Part shown: positions 1 to 7,991 of the stretch, in pieces
Layout: each line of letters opens with the position of its first letter
Position numbering within the stretch: the first letter of the stretch is position 1
From: an uncultured Muribaculaceae bacterium
GTDB taxonomy: Bacteria > Bacteroidota > Bacteroidia > Bacteroidales > Muribaculaceae
Reading direction: 5' to 3'
NCBI GenBank assembly: GCA_910587235.1
Contig: CAJUKD010000010.1
Span: forward strand, 18,306-82,305
Length of the DNA stretch: 64,000 nucleotides
Made by a program: the position numbers and the translations under genes
The notes under the pieces: generated by a model
Told to the model about the DNA's origin: nothing
What the model saw: the letters and a program-made list of their open reading frames with translations, nothing else
Database searches by the model: none

Positions 1-208
1 TCTGATAGTGAGCCTTGTCGATACGCGCACGGCTCATCATCAGCTGCTTGTTGTTGGCCAGCGCCATCGCACGGCATGAGTCGAGGGTCACCGCGCCCGC
101 AGCGGTGGCGGAAGCAGTCTGCGCGCAGAGTGCCGGCGCCATAGAGGCCATAGCCGCCAAAAACAGCAAAATGCTACCCGTTGCGGAAAAGAAAGCCTTG
201 AAACTCAT
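1..208 (-). CDS. TolC-family outer membrane efflux protein, N-terminus (partial)
   Basis: Only the first 69 codons lie in the window; the gene runs off the left edge. The ATG at 208 begins a hydrophobic signal peptide ending near ALCAQ, followed by LDSCRAMALANNKQLMMSR, the typical first helix of the mature TolC/OEP barrel-tunnel protein (LxxCixxALxNNxxl). Such proteins form the outer membrane channel of tripartite RND or ABC efflux systems. A TATATTTG -7 element lies at 300-307 on the same strand, giving a leader of roughly 85 nt. The family call rests on the short N-terminal motif only, and the efflux partner genes would be outside the window. Confidence 0.7.
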   Translation of the reverse strand, partial: MSFKAFFSATGSILLFLAAMASMAPALCAQTASATAAGAVTLDSCRAMALANNKQLMMSRARIDKAHYQ

Positions 209-299
209 AGGAATTACGATTGAAACGTTATCTGTCTTTAATAATTTGATATAAAAAACGGCCACGTATGGATTTTGTTCATAATCCGCACGTAGCTGG

Positions 300-307
300 C
301 AAATATA
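300..307 (-). promoter_or_regulatory. Bacteroidetes -7 promoter element for the TolC-like gene
   Basis: The minus strand reads TATATTTG, matching TAnnTTTG. No TTTG was found 19-21 bases upstream, so only the -7 half is supported. The rest of the 209-440 gap is AT-rich leader plus the 3' flank of the next gene, with no further gene seen. Confidence 0.5.
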
Positions 308-440
308 CGATTTTTTTATGTCTGCCGGGCTTTTCCGACTGTGAAAAATAGTCAACGCTCAGGCGCTGTCGGAGAACCCGTATGCAAATTTGCAACTGAA
401 TTATCCTCAATCCGCTAAAGAGCGTACCCGAAACTCCGGT

Positions 441-1604
441 TCAGATAATTTCGGCTTCGGGTATTTCCCGGGCTATAGGACGCCTCCACGCACGGCGGCG
501 GCGATGCTGACGACGCTCGAAGTATTCCCACTGCTTCTGAACATTGTCGTTCACCTCCAGCTCCGGATTGCTTTCGGCATAGCGGTAGCCGTTTTTGATA
601 TAGGCAGGAATAAGATCGGCGAAAATCAGTGCATTGACACCTTTGCTCTGATACGACGGCTTGACGGCCACAAGGAGCAGATCGACCACGTCGGTCTTGC
701 CGCGTATGGCATTCAGCAGATGCCACCAGCCGAATGGCAGGAAACGCCCGCGGCTTTTCTGAAGCGCCCGCGAGAGCGACGGCATGGAAATGCCTATGGC
801 AACAAGTTCGCCGGCGGAATCTACCACAAGACACACATCCTCCAGACGAAGGATGCCGAGATATTGCTTTATGTAATGGTCGATCTGACGGGGTGTAAGG
901 CGCGTGAAACCGTATAGTTCGGAATATGCCTCGTTGACAAGGTCGAAAATGGCCTGTCCGTACTGTTCCTTGATTTTTTTGCGTGAGGTGAATTTGATTG
1001 TCTGCAGACCGTACTTGCGAGCTATGATGTCGGCTATGCGGAGGTGTTTTTCAGGCACCTCGGAGGGTACTGTCATACGGTACTCCACCCAGTCGGCTTC
1101 TTTTTCGAATCCCATGTCCTCCATGTGGCGGACGTAGTAGGGATAGTTGTAGATGGTCGCCATTGTCCCCACTTCATCAAAGCCCTCGACAAGCATGCCT
1201 TCACGATCGAGGTCGGTGAATCCCAAAGGACCGACGAGTTCAGTCATGCCTTTTTCGCGCCCCCACGCTTCGGCGGCGGCGATGAGCGCGGCCGACACCT
1301 CGGGATCGTCGATAAATTCCAGAAAGCCAAAACGGCATACCTTGCGGTTTTCTTTCTCGTTTGCCGCACGGTTGATTATTGCCGTTACAGTTCCTACGAT
1401 CTCGCCGTTGCGGAGAGCTATGAAAGATTGCGCTTCACAGAATTCGTAAGCGGGATTTTTATCCGGCGAAAGTGTGGCTATATCATCGATCACCAATGGC
1501 GGCACATAACAAGGATTGTCCTTGTAGTGGTCGATGGCAAAATGTACATACTGGCGAAGCTGGTCGGTAGAGGGAGCTATTGGGTGGACGAATACGGATG
1601 ACAT
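441..1604 (-). CDS. GNAT-like N-acetyltransferase domain protein
   Basis: A 387-residue soluble protein with no signal peptide. Residues about 30-130 carry an acyltransferase-like core (SFIALRNGEIVGTVTAI, then a helix and ELVGPLGFTDLDREGMLVEG). A second half contains LVVDSAGELVAIGISMPS and a final helix-rich block with VDLLLVAVKPSYQSKGVNAL, which resembles the acetyl-CoA-binding part of GNAT folds. Similar Bacteroidales proteins are usually annotated as N-acetyltransferases of unknown substrate (recalled, not searched). It is the last gene of an operon with the upstream pseudokinase (48 nt gap). The Arg-rich tail near residue 370 is unusual. The enzyme class is fairly likely, but the substrate is unknown. 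Confidence 0.6.
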   Translation of the reverse strand: MSSVFVHPIAPSTDQLRQYVHFAIDHYKDNPCYVPPLVIDDIATLSPDKNPAYEFCEAQSFIALRNGEIVGTVTAIINRAANEKENRKVCRFGFLEFIDDPEVSAALIAAAEAWGREKGMTELVGPLGFTDLDREGMLVEGFDEVGTMATIYNYPYYVRHMEDMGFEKEADWVEYRMTVPSEVPEKHLRIADIIARKYGLQTIKFTSRKKIKEQYGQAIFDLVNEAYSELYGFTRLTPRQIDHYIKQYLGILRLEDVCLVVDSAGELVAIGISMPSLSRALQKSRGRFLPFGWWHLLNAIRGKTDVVDLLLVAVKPSYQSKGVNALIFADLIPAYIKNGYRYAESNPELEVNDNVQKQWEYFERRQHRRRRAWRRPIAREIPEAEII

Positions 1605-1652
1605 TACAATGTTTTCTGTGGTAGAAATGGGATTATTTATGACGCCGGTGCC

Positions 1653-2411
1653 TTATCCTACCGGAGGCTTGGGCGCGCATGGCGACAGAAGCCACAGAAG
1701 GACAAGCACCATCACGACAAGGAAAGCTATTATAAGCAGATAGAGGCTGCGCGACGATTTGTTTTCCAGAGCCATCTGCAGTCGCGTGATATCGCGGTAG
1801 CGGCGGTGCGGATCCGGGTCGGTGCAGCGTCGTGCCACCTGACGCAGCGTCGAGTCTGTCGACTTTGCCGCGTCCAGAGCCTCGGTAAGCACAAGTCCGT
1901 AGTTGTAGATGTCGTCGGAAGCTTCCTGCGGGGTAAGCGACGGACGCTGCTCAAAACCGACATCGATCAGCTTCAGGTTGCCTATGTTTTCGGTGAACAG
2001 TATATTTTCGGGACGCAGACGCGGATGCACAATGTGATTGGCCTGTATGTAGGCCAGAGCTGCCGGAAGCTGGCGGCGTAGCTGGGCGATATGCGCGTCG
2101 GTGACACGACCCTCGCGGATAAGCTTTCGCAGCGAGTCGCCGTAGACGTCGTCGGTGACAATACACCGTCCTATCCCGGGAATATCCTCGAAATCGTTGA
2201 TCATGACGATATTCGGATGCGCCAGATTATAGCGCACGTCGAATTCGCGGTCTATCATGTCAGCGTATGCGGGGTCGTCGCGATACTCGGGCTTCAGGGT
2301 CTTTATCATAACCCATTTGCCGAATTTCTTGGCAGTATAGATGTTGTAGAACTCCTCGTCCCATTCGGGAAGATGTTCTATCTCGGTCCAGCGTGGAGTA
2401 TCGGCTGTCAT
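1653..2411 (-). CDS. Membrane-anchored protein kinase-like protein, probable pseudokinase
   Basis: This 252-residue protein has a kinase fold with a C-terminal membrane anchor (about residues 224-243, LYLLIIAFLVVMVLVLLWLL). The VAIK-type lysine (K37 in WVMIK), an alpha-C glutamate candidate (E56), the catalytic-loop asparagine (N136 in RPEN) and the DFG aspartate (D150 in LIDVGF) are present. The HRD motif reads H-P-R at 129-131, so the catalytic aspartate is replaced by arginine. There is no recognisable glycine-rich loop between residues 18 and 33. It may therefore bind nucleotide or a partner without transferring phosphate. It sits between the GH13 lipoprotein (27 nt upstream) and the acetyltransferase-like gene. 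Confidence 0.75.
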   Translation of the reverse strand: MTADTPRWTEIEHLPEWDEEFYNIYTAKKFGKWVMIKTLKPEYRDDPAYADMIDREFDVRYNLAHPNIVMINDFEDIPGIGRCIVTDDVYGDSLRKLIREGRVTDAHIAQLRRQLPAALAYIQANHIVHPRLRPENILFTENIGNLKLIDVGFEQRPSLTPQEASDDIYNYGLVLTEALDAAKSTDSTLRQVARRCTDPDPHRRYRDITRLQMALENKSSRSLYLLIIAFLVVMVLVLLWLLSPCAPKPPVG

Positions 2412-2438
2412 GGTGCGTGGTTCTTTTATCGTACTTTA

Positions 2439-3881
2439 TCAGTTGACAGTATATATGAAGTACTGTCCGGGAGCGAGGGTCGACGGCAGAGCGTCGACAG
2501 CTTCGCCGGTGGCATAATCCACGGCTCCGGTCAAGTTCGGCGCATCGTCGGCTGTTGTATGTAGAGTTTCTTCCGAAGCTCCGAGGTTCATGCCGACTAT
2601 CGTAGCGGCATCGCCGAGGGTGCGGGTGAAAAGCAACAGATTTTCGGAGCCGGTCGAATATGTCCGGTAGTTGATTTTCTTCATGCCGGCAGCAAGCTCC
2701 GCACGCGAATGCTTGAGCGCGTTGAGCCTGCGATAGAAATCGAAATACTCGTTGCGGGGTTCCCACACGGGCGCGCTGTCTTTTTCGAAGAATTCAAGCG
2801 CACGGTCCATTCCGGTTTCCTGGCCGGTATATATCAGGGGCATGCCGGGCAGTGTGTAGCTGAGCACGGCGAATGCCGGAGCAAGATTGCCGAGGCGCCG
2901 GAATTCGGTTCCTTCCCACGAGTTGAGATCGTGGTTCGAGGTCATGTTCATCATTATTCCTCCGACAGGATATACGTGGCACTGGTATTCGAGCAGCGAG
3001 TCTATGTCGGCGGCATGGCGACGCTTGAATTCGCGCGGAGATTCCTGCCCGGGAGCGACAAAACTGTACTGCCCGGCCGTGGCGGCAATCTCGCTGAAGA
3101 GGTCTTTCATCGGCCAGTTGTAGTCCATGTCGAAAGCATGGAGCAAGAGGTCGGGAGCCGAGGATTCGGCAAGCATGAATATGGGACGGCCGGCCGCTTC
3201 CTGCAGGCGCGGACGCGCTTCGTCCCATAACGATGTCGGCACTTCCGAAGCCACGTCGCAGCGGTAACCGTCGATGCCGGCGTCGGTGAGCCAGAAGCTC
3301 AGGGCGTCGATCATGGCTTCGCGCGTGTCGGCCTTGGAATAGTCGAGCTTATAGACGTCGGTCCAGTCGTAGGGTCCGAACATGGCTCCCTCGTCGTTGC
3401 GGGCGTAGCGCTCCGGATGCTCGCTGACCCAGGCGTTGTCGCAGCCCGTATGGTTGGGAACCCAGTCGAGGATTATCTTCATGCCGGCTTCGTGGACGGC
3501 ACCGACAAGGGCGCGGAAGTCGTCGAGCGTGCCGAATTCGGGATTGACCGCCTTGTAGTCGGCCACGGCATAGTAGCTGCCAAGCGTGCCTTTTCGGTTG
3601 ACTTGCGAGATCGGATGAACGGGCATCAGCCACAGTATGTCCACTCCGAGTTCACGCAGACGGGGAATGTGATTCTGAAACGCAGCAAAGGTCCCTTCGG
3701 GAGTGTACTGACGGATATTTACCTCGTAGATCACGGCATTGCGCGCCCATTCGGGATGAACTACCGTGGAGGTGTCCGGAGTCGCTATGTCGGCAACAGC
3801 CGCATTGCCGGACTTATGTGCGCAGCCTGTAGAGGCCGCCAATGCGCCTGCAAGCAGGACGGGGAGTATGATGCGTTTCAT
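2439..3881 (-). CDS. GH13 family alpha-amylase, lipoprotein
   Basis: The protein has 480 residues, with a lipoprotein signal peptide ending in the lipobox STGC (near residue 20). It should sit on an outer or periplasmic membrane surface and cleave alpha-glucans. The four GH13 regions are visible: DWVPNHT (region I), GYRCDVA with the nucleophile Asp (region II), FMLAES with the general acid Glu (region III) and TSNHDLN (region IV). The C-terminal beta domain follows (about residues 400-480). It is the second gene of a four-gene operon, 6 nt after the Lrp-type regulator. That suggests regulator and enzyme are co-expressed, although no sus-type transporter genes are nearby. Confidence 0.92.
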   Translation of the reverse strand: MKRIILPVLLAGALAASTGCAHKSGNAAVADIATPDTSTVVHPEWARNAVIYEVNIRQYTPEGTFAAFQNHIPRLRELGVDILWLMPVHPISQVNRKGTLGSYYAVADYKAVNPEFGTLDDFRALVGAVHEAGMKIILDWVPNHTGCDNAWVSEHPERYARNDEGAMFGPYDWTDVYKLDYSKADTREAMIDALSFWLTDAGIDGYRCDVASEVPTSLWDEARPRLQEAAGRPIFMLAESSAPDLLLHAFDMDYNWPMKDLFSEIAATAGQYSFVAPGQESPREFKRRHAADIDSLLEYQCHVYPVGGIMMNMTSNHDLNSWEGTEFRRLGNLAPAFAVLSYTLPGMPLIYTGQETGMDRALEFFEKDSAPVWEPRNEYFDFYRRLNALKHSRAELAAGMKKINYRTYSTGSENLLLFTRTLGDAATIVGMNLGASEETLHTTADDAPNLTGAVDYATGEAVDALPSTLAPGQYFIYTVN

Positions 3882-3887
3882 CTGTTT

Positions 3888-4361
3888 TTATTCCTTATAT
3901 TTAACCGGGATTTCGCGGGCTATGGAATTATCCAGCGAAATAAGAGTTTCTGTTCCGATCACGCCGGGAATCATCTGGATCTTGTTGTTGAGCAGATCCA
4001 TCAGATGTTCGTTGTCGCGCGCATAGAGTTTTACGAGCATGGTGTATGGTCCCGTGGTGAAATGGCATTCCACAATTTCCTCGATTTTCTCAAGTTCGGG
4101 AACTACATCGCGGTACATGGCGCCGCGTTCGAGGTTGACACCTACATAAGTGCATGTCGCGTAGCCGAGAATCTTAGGATTGACATGATAGCCGGATCCT
4201 GTTATAACCTTGAGGTCTATCATGCGCTGCAGACGCTGGTGTATGGCGGCGCGTGAAACGCCGCATTCCATGGCGACATCCTTTGAAGGTATACGCGCAT
4301 TATGCATCACAATCTTGAGGATGTGACGGTCAAGATTATCAATCTTTTCCATTGTTTTCAC
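3888..4361 (-). CDS. Lrp/AsnC family transcriptional regulator
   Basis: This 157-residue regulator has an N-terminal winged helix-turn-helix (about residues 6-60, LDRHILKIVMHNARIPSKDVA then VSRAAIHQRLQRMIDLKVI) and a C-terminal RAM/ACT ligand-binding domain (about 70-150, GVNLERG to GTETLISL). Members bind amino acids and act as octameric global or local regulators. It is the first gene of the operon running into the GH13 enzyme, so autoregulation is plausible. A consensus promoter lies at 4394-4425. The ligand cannot be read from the sequence. Confidence 0.93.
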   Translation of the reverse strand: MKTMEKIDNLDRHILKIVMHNARIPSKDVAMECGVSRAAIHQRLQRMIDLKVITGSGYHVNPKILGYATCTYVGVNLERGAMYRDVVPELEKIEEIVECHFTTGPYTMLVKLYARDNEHLMDLLNNKIQMIPGVIGTETLISLDNSIAREIPVKYKE

Positions 4362-4393
4362 TGTTTATTCTATTTTTTATATAATTATGAATG

Positions 4394-4425
4394 CAAAGAT
4401 AGACAAACAAATCGTAACACGCAAA
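4394..4425 (-). promoter_or_regulatory. Promoter of the lrp-GH13 operon
   Basis: On the minus strand TTTG (4422-4425) is followed after 20 bases by TATCTTTG (4394-4401), matching the Bacteroidetes consensus at both elements. Expected transcription start is near 4387, giving a leader of about 25 nt. Confidence 0.7.
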
Positions 4426-4481
4426 TATTGCGGCATTTTGTCATAAAATTGTCAAAAAAGTGCGGCGACGAAAGCATAGTG

Positions 4482-5135
4482 TCAGATATCGCCGCCGGCG
4501 CACCGGTCGAAAAGCGAAGGCCCCTGCTCCGGCAGCAGACGGAAACTCGCCCTGTGCAGAGGACACGGACCATAGACGGCGATGGCCTCGCGGTGGGCGC
4601 GCGTGGGATAGCCCTTGTTTACATCCCAGGCGTAGACGGGATAACGGACGTGCGCTTCTTCCATGAACAGATCGCGCTCGGTCTTGGCAAGAATCGATGC
4701 TGCGGCGATATTTGCCAGACGTCCGTCGCCTTTGACGAATGTCCGGCAGTCGAGATCCCGGTAAGGGCGGAAACGGTTGCCGTCGACCACCACCGCCCCC
4801 GGGCGTACCGTCAGGGCGTCGAGAGCGCGGTGCATGGCCTCGATGGAAGCATTCAGGATATTGATACGGTCGATCTCGTCGGCGTCGACACGCGCCACAG
4901 CCCAGGCCACAGCCTGCTCCTTTATCAATTCCCGCAACTCCATGCGCCGGCGCGCGCTGAGCTGCTTGGAGTCGTTGACAAGCGGGTTCGAGAAGTCGTC
5001 GGGCAGTATGACCGCAGCGGCGAATACCGGACCGGCCAGACACCCGCGGCCGGCCTCGTCGCATCCGGCCTCAAATATTCCCGGACGATTGCATGGCGGC
5101 AATGCCACAGCAGGAGATTTACGCGATGACGTCAT
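4482..5135 (-). CDS. rnhB: Ribonuclease HII
   Basis: This 217-residue enzyme cleaves RNA in RNA-DNA hybrids and removes misincorporated ribonucleotides. The signature GCDEAGRGCLAGP (about residues 23-35) carries the first two acidic ligands. VVVDGN and ANIAAASILAKTERD supply the remaining active-site residues, and NKGYPTRAHREAI is the usual C-terminal family block. The ATG at 5135 overlaps the 3' end of the upstream regulator gene by 17 bp, so the two are probably co-transcribed and translationally coupled. Confidence 0.96.
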   Translation of the reverse strand: MTSSRKSPAVALPPCNRPGIFEAGCDEAGRGCLAGPVFAAAVILPDDFSNPLVNDSKQLSARRRMELRELIKEQAVAWAVARVDADEIDRINILNASIEAMHRALDALTVRPGAVVVDGNRFRPYRDLDCRTFVKGDGRLANIAAASILAKTERDLFMEEAHVRYPVYAWDVNKGYPTRAHREAIAVYGPCPLHRASFRLLPEQGPSLFDRCAGGDI

Positions 5136-5859
5136 AGTTCAATATCGATTCAACAAGGTAAAGACTGAGTATGTCGCGGCGCGGAAGCTCTATATCGTCG
5201 TAATCAGGATTGGCGCTGTGCAGAATAACCATTGTCGGGTCGGGATGACGCCGCACGAATTTGACGAAACGGTAATCTTCGACAACCACAACGTAGATCT
5301 GCCCCCAGGCGATAGGCGAACGGTCGCTGACGGGACGTATGGCGATATAAGAGCCGTCGCGCAGACGGGGCACCATCGAGTCGCCGCTGACCCGCAGGAT
5401 GGCGCAGTCGGGATTGACTCCCGGAAGATCAAGATAACCTATTATGTTATCGACAGTGAACATGCGGCTCAGCTCGCGGCTGCCGGCTGTGACGTCGATA
5501 TCATATATAGGTGCTCCCTTCGGCGCACCCGAAACACTTCCGGCCGAAGCCGTCAGCGTGTCCCCCGCATCCTGCGGCACGGAAATCTCCCGGGCATGGA
5601 CGCCGCGGGGAAAAGGAATGTCGGTGCCGTCGCAAAGCCAAAGCTTGGACACTCCGAGATTGGCTACCAGACGGTTCACAAACTGCTCTGTGACAGGCAT
5701 ACGCCCCGAAAGTATCTTGGAGAGGTTGGACGGGTCTATGCCGATAAGACGGCTGAACTGCTGCTGATTGCGGCGCGACAGCCTGATAAGGTAGCGTATA
5801 CGGTCGAGAATGCCGGCAGTCGGTTCCGGAAGGCTTAGATGGTCGATATCGGAAGTCAT
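5119..5859 (-). CDS. Helix-turn-helix regulator with S24/LexA-like peptidase domain
   Basis: The chosen start (MTSDIDHLS, 5859) gives 246 residues. A longer ATG at 5922 lies upstream of the promoter and is rejected. Residues about 15-70 form an XRE-type helix-turn-helix (RNQQQFSRLIGIDPSNLSKI). Residues about 135-235 form an S24 domain with SGDSM (candidate Ser nucleophile) and YRFVKFV (candidate general-base Lys). Such proteins resemble phage CI or LexA repressors and may self-cleave under RecA stimulation, but no Ala-Gly or Cys-Gly cleavage site is evident. It precedes rnhB in a two-gene operon. No phage genes adjoin it, so a housekeeping stress role is likely. Confidence 0.85.
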   Translation of the reverse strand: MTSDIDHLSLPEPTAGILDRIRYLIRLSRRNQQQFSRLIGIDPSNLSKILSGRMPVTEQFVNRLVANLGVSKLWLCDGTDIPFPRGVHAREISVPQDAGDTLTASAGSVSGAPKGAPIYDIDVTAGSRELSRMFTVDNIIGYLDLPGVNPDCAILRVSGDSMVPRLRDGSYIAIRPVSDRSPIAWGQIYVVVVEDYRFVKFVRRHPDPTMVILHSANPDYDDIELPRRDILSLYLVESILNYDVIA

Positions 5860-5887
5860 GAAGTTGTCTTTAATTTCATTCACTTGG

Positions 5888-5919
5888 CAAAAATACAATC
5901 TATTTTGGTGAAATGCAAA
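5888..5919 (-). promoter_or_regulatory. Promoter of the S24 regulator-rnhB operon
   Basis: On the minus strand TTTG (5916-5919), a 20-base spacer, then TATTTTTG (5888-5895). Both match consensus. The expected start near 5881 sets the gene start at 5859. Confidence 0.7.
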
Positions 5920-6022
5920 CATCGTGCAACATTTCCGCCTTATCCGGACATAATCACACCCGACTTCAACAGATTTTTTTTGCAGCGGGGCATTATCTAA
6001 TGAAAAAAAACATTAACAGGGG

Positions 6023-6053
6023 TCTGTATTACCGAAATTTTTCATTAATTTTG
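6023..6053 (+). promoter_or_regulatory. Promoter of gapA
   Basis: TAATTTTG (6046-6053) matches TAnnTTTG. TCTG (6023-6026) lies 19 bases upstream, one mismatch from TTTG. The leader would be about 75 nt and contains a small GCGGC/GCCGC hairpin at 6064-6080. Confidence 0.6.
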
Positions 6054-6137
6054 CCGCGTTAAAGCGGCTACCCCTGCCGCAGAGGCAAAAACTGACAAGA
6101 ACACAAAACATCAACCCAATATTCATTATTTACAATT

Positions 6138-7148
6138 ATGACTAAAATAGGTATTAATGGCTTTGGCCGCATCGGACGTTTCGTTTTCCGCGCATCGACC
6201 AAACGCAATGACATCGAAGTAGTTGCCATCAACGACCTTCTCCCTGTTGACTACATGGCCTACATGCTCAAGTATGACACAATGCACGGCCAGTTCGAAG
6301 GCACCGTTGATTTCGACCTCGAAAAGAGCGAACTTATCGTCGACGGCAAGCACATCCGCGTTACCGCCTGCAAGAACCCCGCCGAAATCGCATGGGGCGC
6401 AGTAGGTGCCGAATACGTGGTTGAATCCACCGGTCTGTTCCTGACCAAGGAAAAAGCACAGGCCCACATCGAAGCCGGCGCAAAATACGTGGTTATGTCC
6501 GCTCCCTCCAAGGACGACACCCCCATGTTCGTATGCGGCGTGAACGACAAGACCTATGTCAAGGGCACACAGTTCGTATCGAACGCTTCCTGCACCACCA
6601 ACTGCCTTGCTCCCATCGCAAAGGTGCTGCACGACAAATTCGGTATCGTTGAAGGCCTCATGACCACCGTACACTCCACCACCGCCACCCAGAAGACCGT
6701 CGACGGTCCCTCGATGAAGGACTGGCGCGGAGGCCGTGCCGCTTCCGGCAACATCATCCCCTCGTCCACCGGCGCTGCAAAGGCTGTAGGTAAAGTCATC
6801 CCCGAACTCAACGGCAAGCTCACCGGCATGTCGATGCGTGTCCCCACCCTCGACGTTTCCGTAGTTGACCTCACCGTCAACCTCGCCAAAGCCGCTACCT
6901 ACGACGAAATCTGCGCTGCCATGAAGGAAGCTTCCGAAGGCGAACTCAAAGGCATCCTCGGCTACACAGAAGACGCAGTCGTTTCCAGCGACTTCCTCGG
7001 CGACGTACGCACCTCTATCTTCGACGCCAAGGCCGGCATCCAGCTGACCCCCACTTTCGTTAAGGTCGTTTCATGGTACGACAACGAAATCGGCTACTCC
7101 AACAAGGTGCTCGACCTCATCGCAACTATGGTGAAGATCAACGGCTAA
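6138..7148 (+). CDS. gapA: Glyceraldehyde-3-phosphate dehydrogenase, type I
   Basis: This 336-residue glycolytic enzyme converts glyceraldehyde-3-phosphate to 1,3-bisphosphoglycerate with NAD. The Rossmann motif GINGFGRIGR is at residues 5-14, the catalytic cysteine sits in SNASCTTNCLAP (about residue 150), and the family block SWYDNEIGYSNKV is near residue 310. It stands alone between its own promoter and a strong intrinsic terminator. It shows a regular, C-ending codon preference typical of a highly expressed gene. Confidence 0.98.
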   Translation: MTKIGINGFGRIGRFVFRASTKRNDIEVVAINDLLPVDYMAYMLKYDTMHGQFEGTVDFDLEKSELIVDGKHIRVTACKNPAEIAWGAVGAEYVVESTGLFLTKEKAQAHIEAGAKYVVMSAPSKDDTPMFVCGVNDKTYVKGTQFVSNASCTTNCLAPIAKVLHDKFGIVEGLMTTVHSTTATQKTVDGPSMKDWRGGRAASGNIIPSSTGAAKAVGKVIPELNGKLTGMSMRVPTLDVSVVDLTVNLAKAATYDEICAAMKEASEGELKGILGYTEDAVVSSDFLGDVRTSIFDAKAGIQLTPTFVKVVSWYDNEIGYSNKVLDLIATMVKING

Positions 7149-7168
7149 TCAGCAACGAACTTCATAAT

Positions 7169-7210
7169 GCAAAAAACGCTGCGCCGGCCTCGGCGCAGCG
7201 TTTTTTTGCA
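7169..7210 (+). terminator. Intrinsic terminator of gapA
   Basis: A perfect 10-bp stem, CGCTGCGCCG (7177-7186) with CGGCGCAGCG (7191-7200), a 4-nt loop and a run of seven T. The A-run on the other side could also allow termination of minus-strand transcription from the lipoprotein genes. Confidence 0.93.
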
Positions 7211-7211
7211 T

Positions 7212-7585
7212 CTATTTATCCTGAACGATATCAGAAAAGAACTGGCAATCGAACACCATCGCGCCAAAAACAAGCTTCATTTTTTTGCCGCTGGTATTAG
7301 GTTCAGCCACAAAGCGGAATTTACGTCGGGAGCGTGGAAACTTCACCGTCAACCAGTCAAGTTTAATCTCAATGGTATCAGACTCCCCAGGACTCCAACC
7401 CACCACTTCTCCTGCTGCATTTTCAATAGTGATAGAATGGATTGATCCATCCAACTTAATCAGTACAGGACTCCCGTCTTTAGGCAGTCGACTTCATCAA
7501 GGAAATCCACATCCTCAAACTCCCAGCACGACACACATACAAAAAGGCATACAATAGCCGAAAACAAATATAGAATCTTCTTCAT
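7212..7585 (-). pseudogene. Small secreted lipoprotein, frameshifted tandem copy
   Basis: The ATG at 7585 begins MKKILYLFSAIVCLFVCVSC, a lipoprotein signal, then WEFEDVDF. That frame stops after 41 codons. The adjacent frame continues with RLPKDGSPVLIKLDG and runs to 7212, ending FFSDIVQDK. The intact neighbour at 7602-7991 has the same plan (SCWEIEDVDF, then RIPQKGG, ending IIEQDK), so one base appears to be missing near 7491-7501. The copy also carries about 18 bp of the protease gene's 3' end before its ATG (CACATTTGACCGTCC against CACATTTGACCATCC), which points to tandem duplication. The function is unknown; by position next to a C10 protease it may have been a protease inhibitor. A sequencing error is the alternative. 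Confidence 0.75.
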
Positions 7586-7601
7586 GGACGGTCAAATGTG
7601 A

Positions 7602-7991
7602 TTATTTGTCCTGCTCTATAATCGCATCGAAAGGTGTATTGTACACCATTCCCGAAAGTGTAAATCCACGTTTTTTTCCTGTGTTATTTTCCGAAGCTTT
7701 GAAATAGCATCTATGAATCCCTTTTTTAGTGTGTATTAAAGTAAGCCACCTCAAAGTAATACTGTCTGAATCACGAGCCATTTCACCGGTCCGATCATCG
7801 AATGCTATATCAAAATCGTCCCGGCCTTTGAGTGAAAGACCATAGATATGCGACTCCGTTTCGATAGTAACAACACCTCCTTTTTGCGGAATTCGCACCC
7901 GTTTGGGAAAATCAACATCTTCGATTTCCCAACACGATATGAAAGCCGCATGGCATAAAACAGCTAAAATTATATATAGAATCTTCTTCAT
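7602..7991 (-). CDS. Small secreted lipoprotein, candidate C10 protease inhibitor or partner
   Basis: This 129-residue protein has a signal peptide ending in the lipobox-like FISC (Cys20), then WEIEDVDF and a predicted all-beta body (VVTIETESHIYGLSL, ITLRWLTLI, RGFTLSGMVY). It overlaps the protease gene by 4 bp (ATGA), so the two are translationally coupled. In Bacteroides fragilis, C10 proteases are co-encoded with small Spi/staphostatin-like inhibitors (known for that system, recalled). A matching role here is inference from context and size. No enzymatic motif is visible. Confidence 0.7.
   Translation of the reverse strand: MKKILYIILAVLCHAAFISCWEIEDVDFPKRVRIPQKGGVVTIETESHIYGLSLKGRDDFDIAFDDRTGEMARDSDSITLRWLTLIHTKKGIHRCYFKASENNTGKKRGFTLSGMVYNTPFDAIIEQDK

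Noticed and set aside
5119..5859. S24/CI-like regulator as a sign of a nearby prophage.
   Set aside because: Its neighbours are rnhB and gapA, with no phage gene within 35 kb, and it shares an operon with rnhB.
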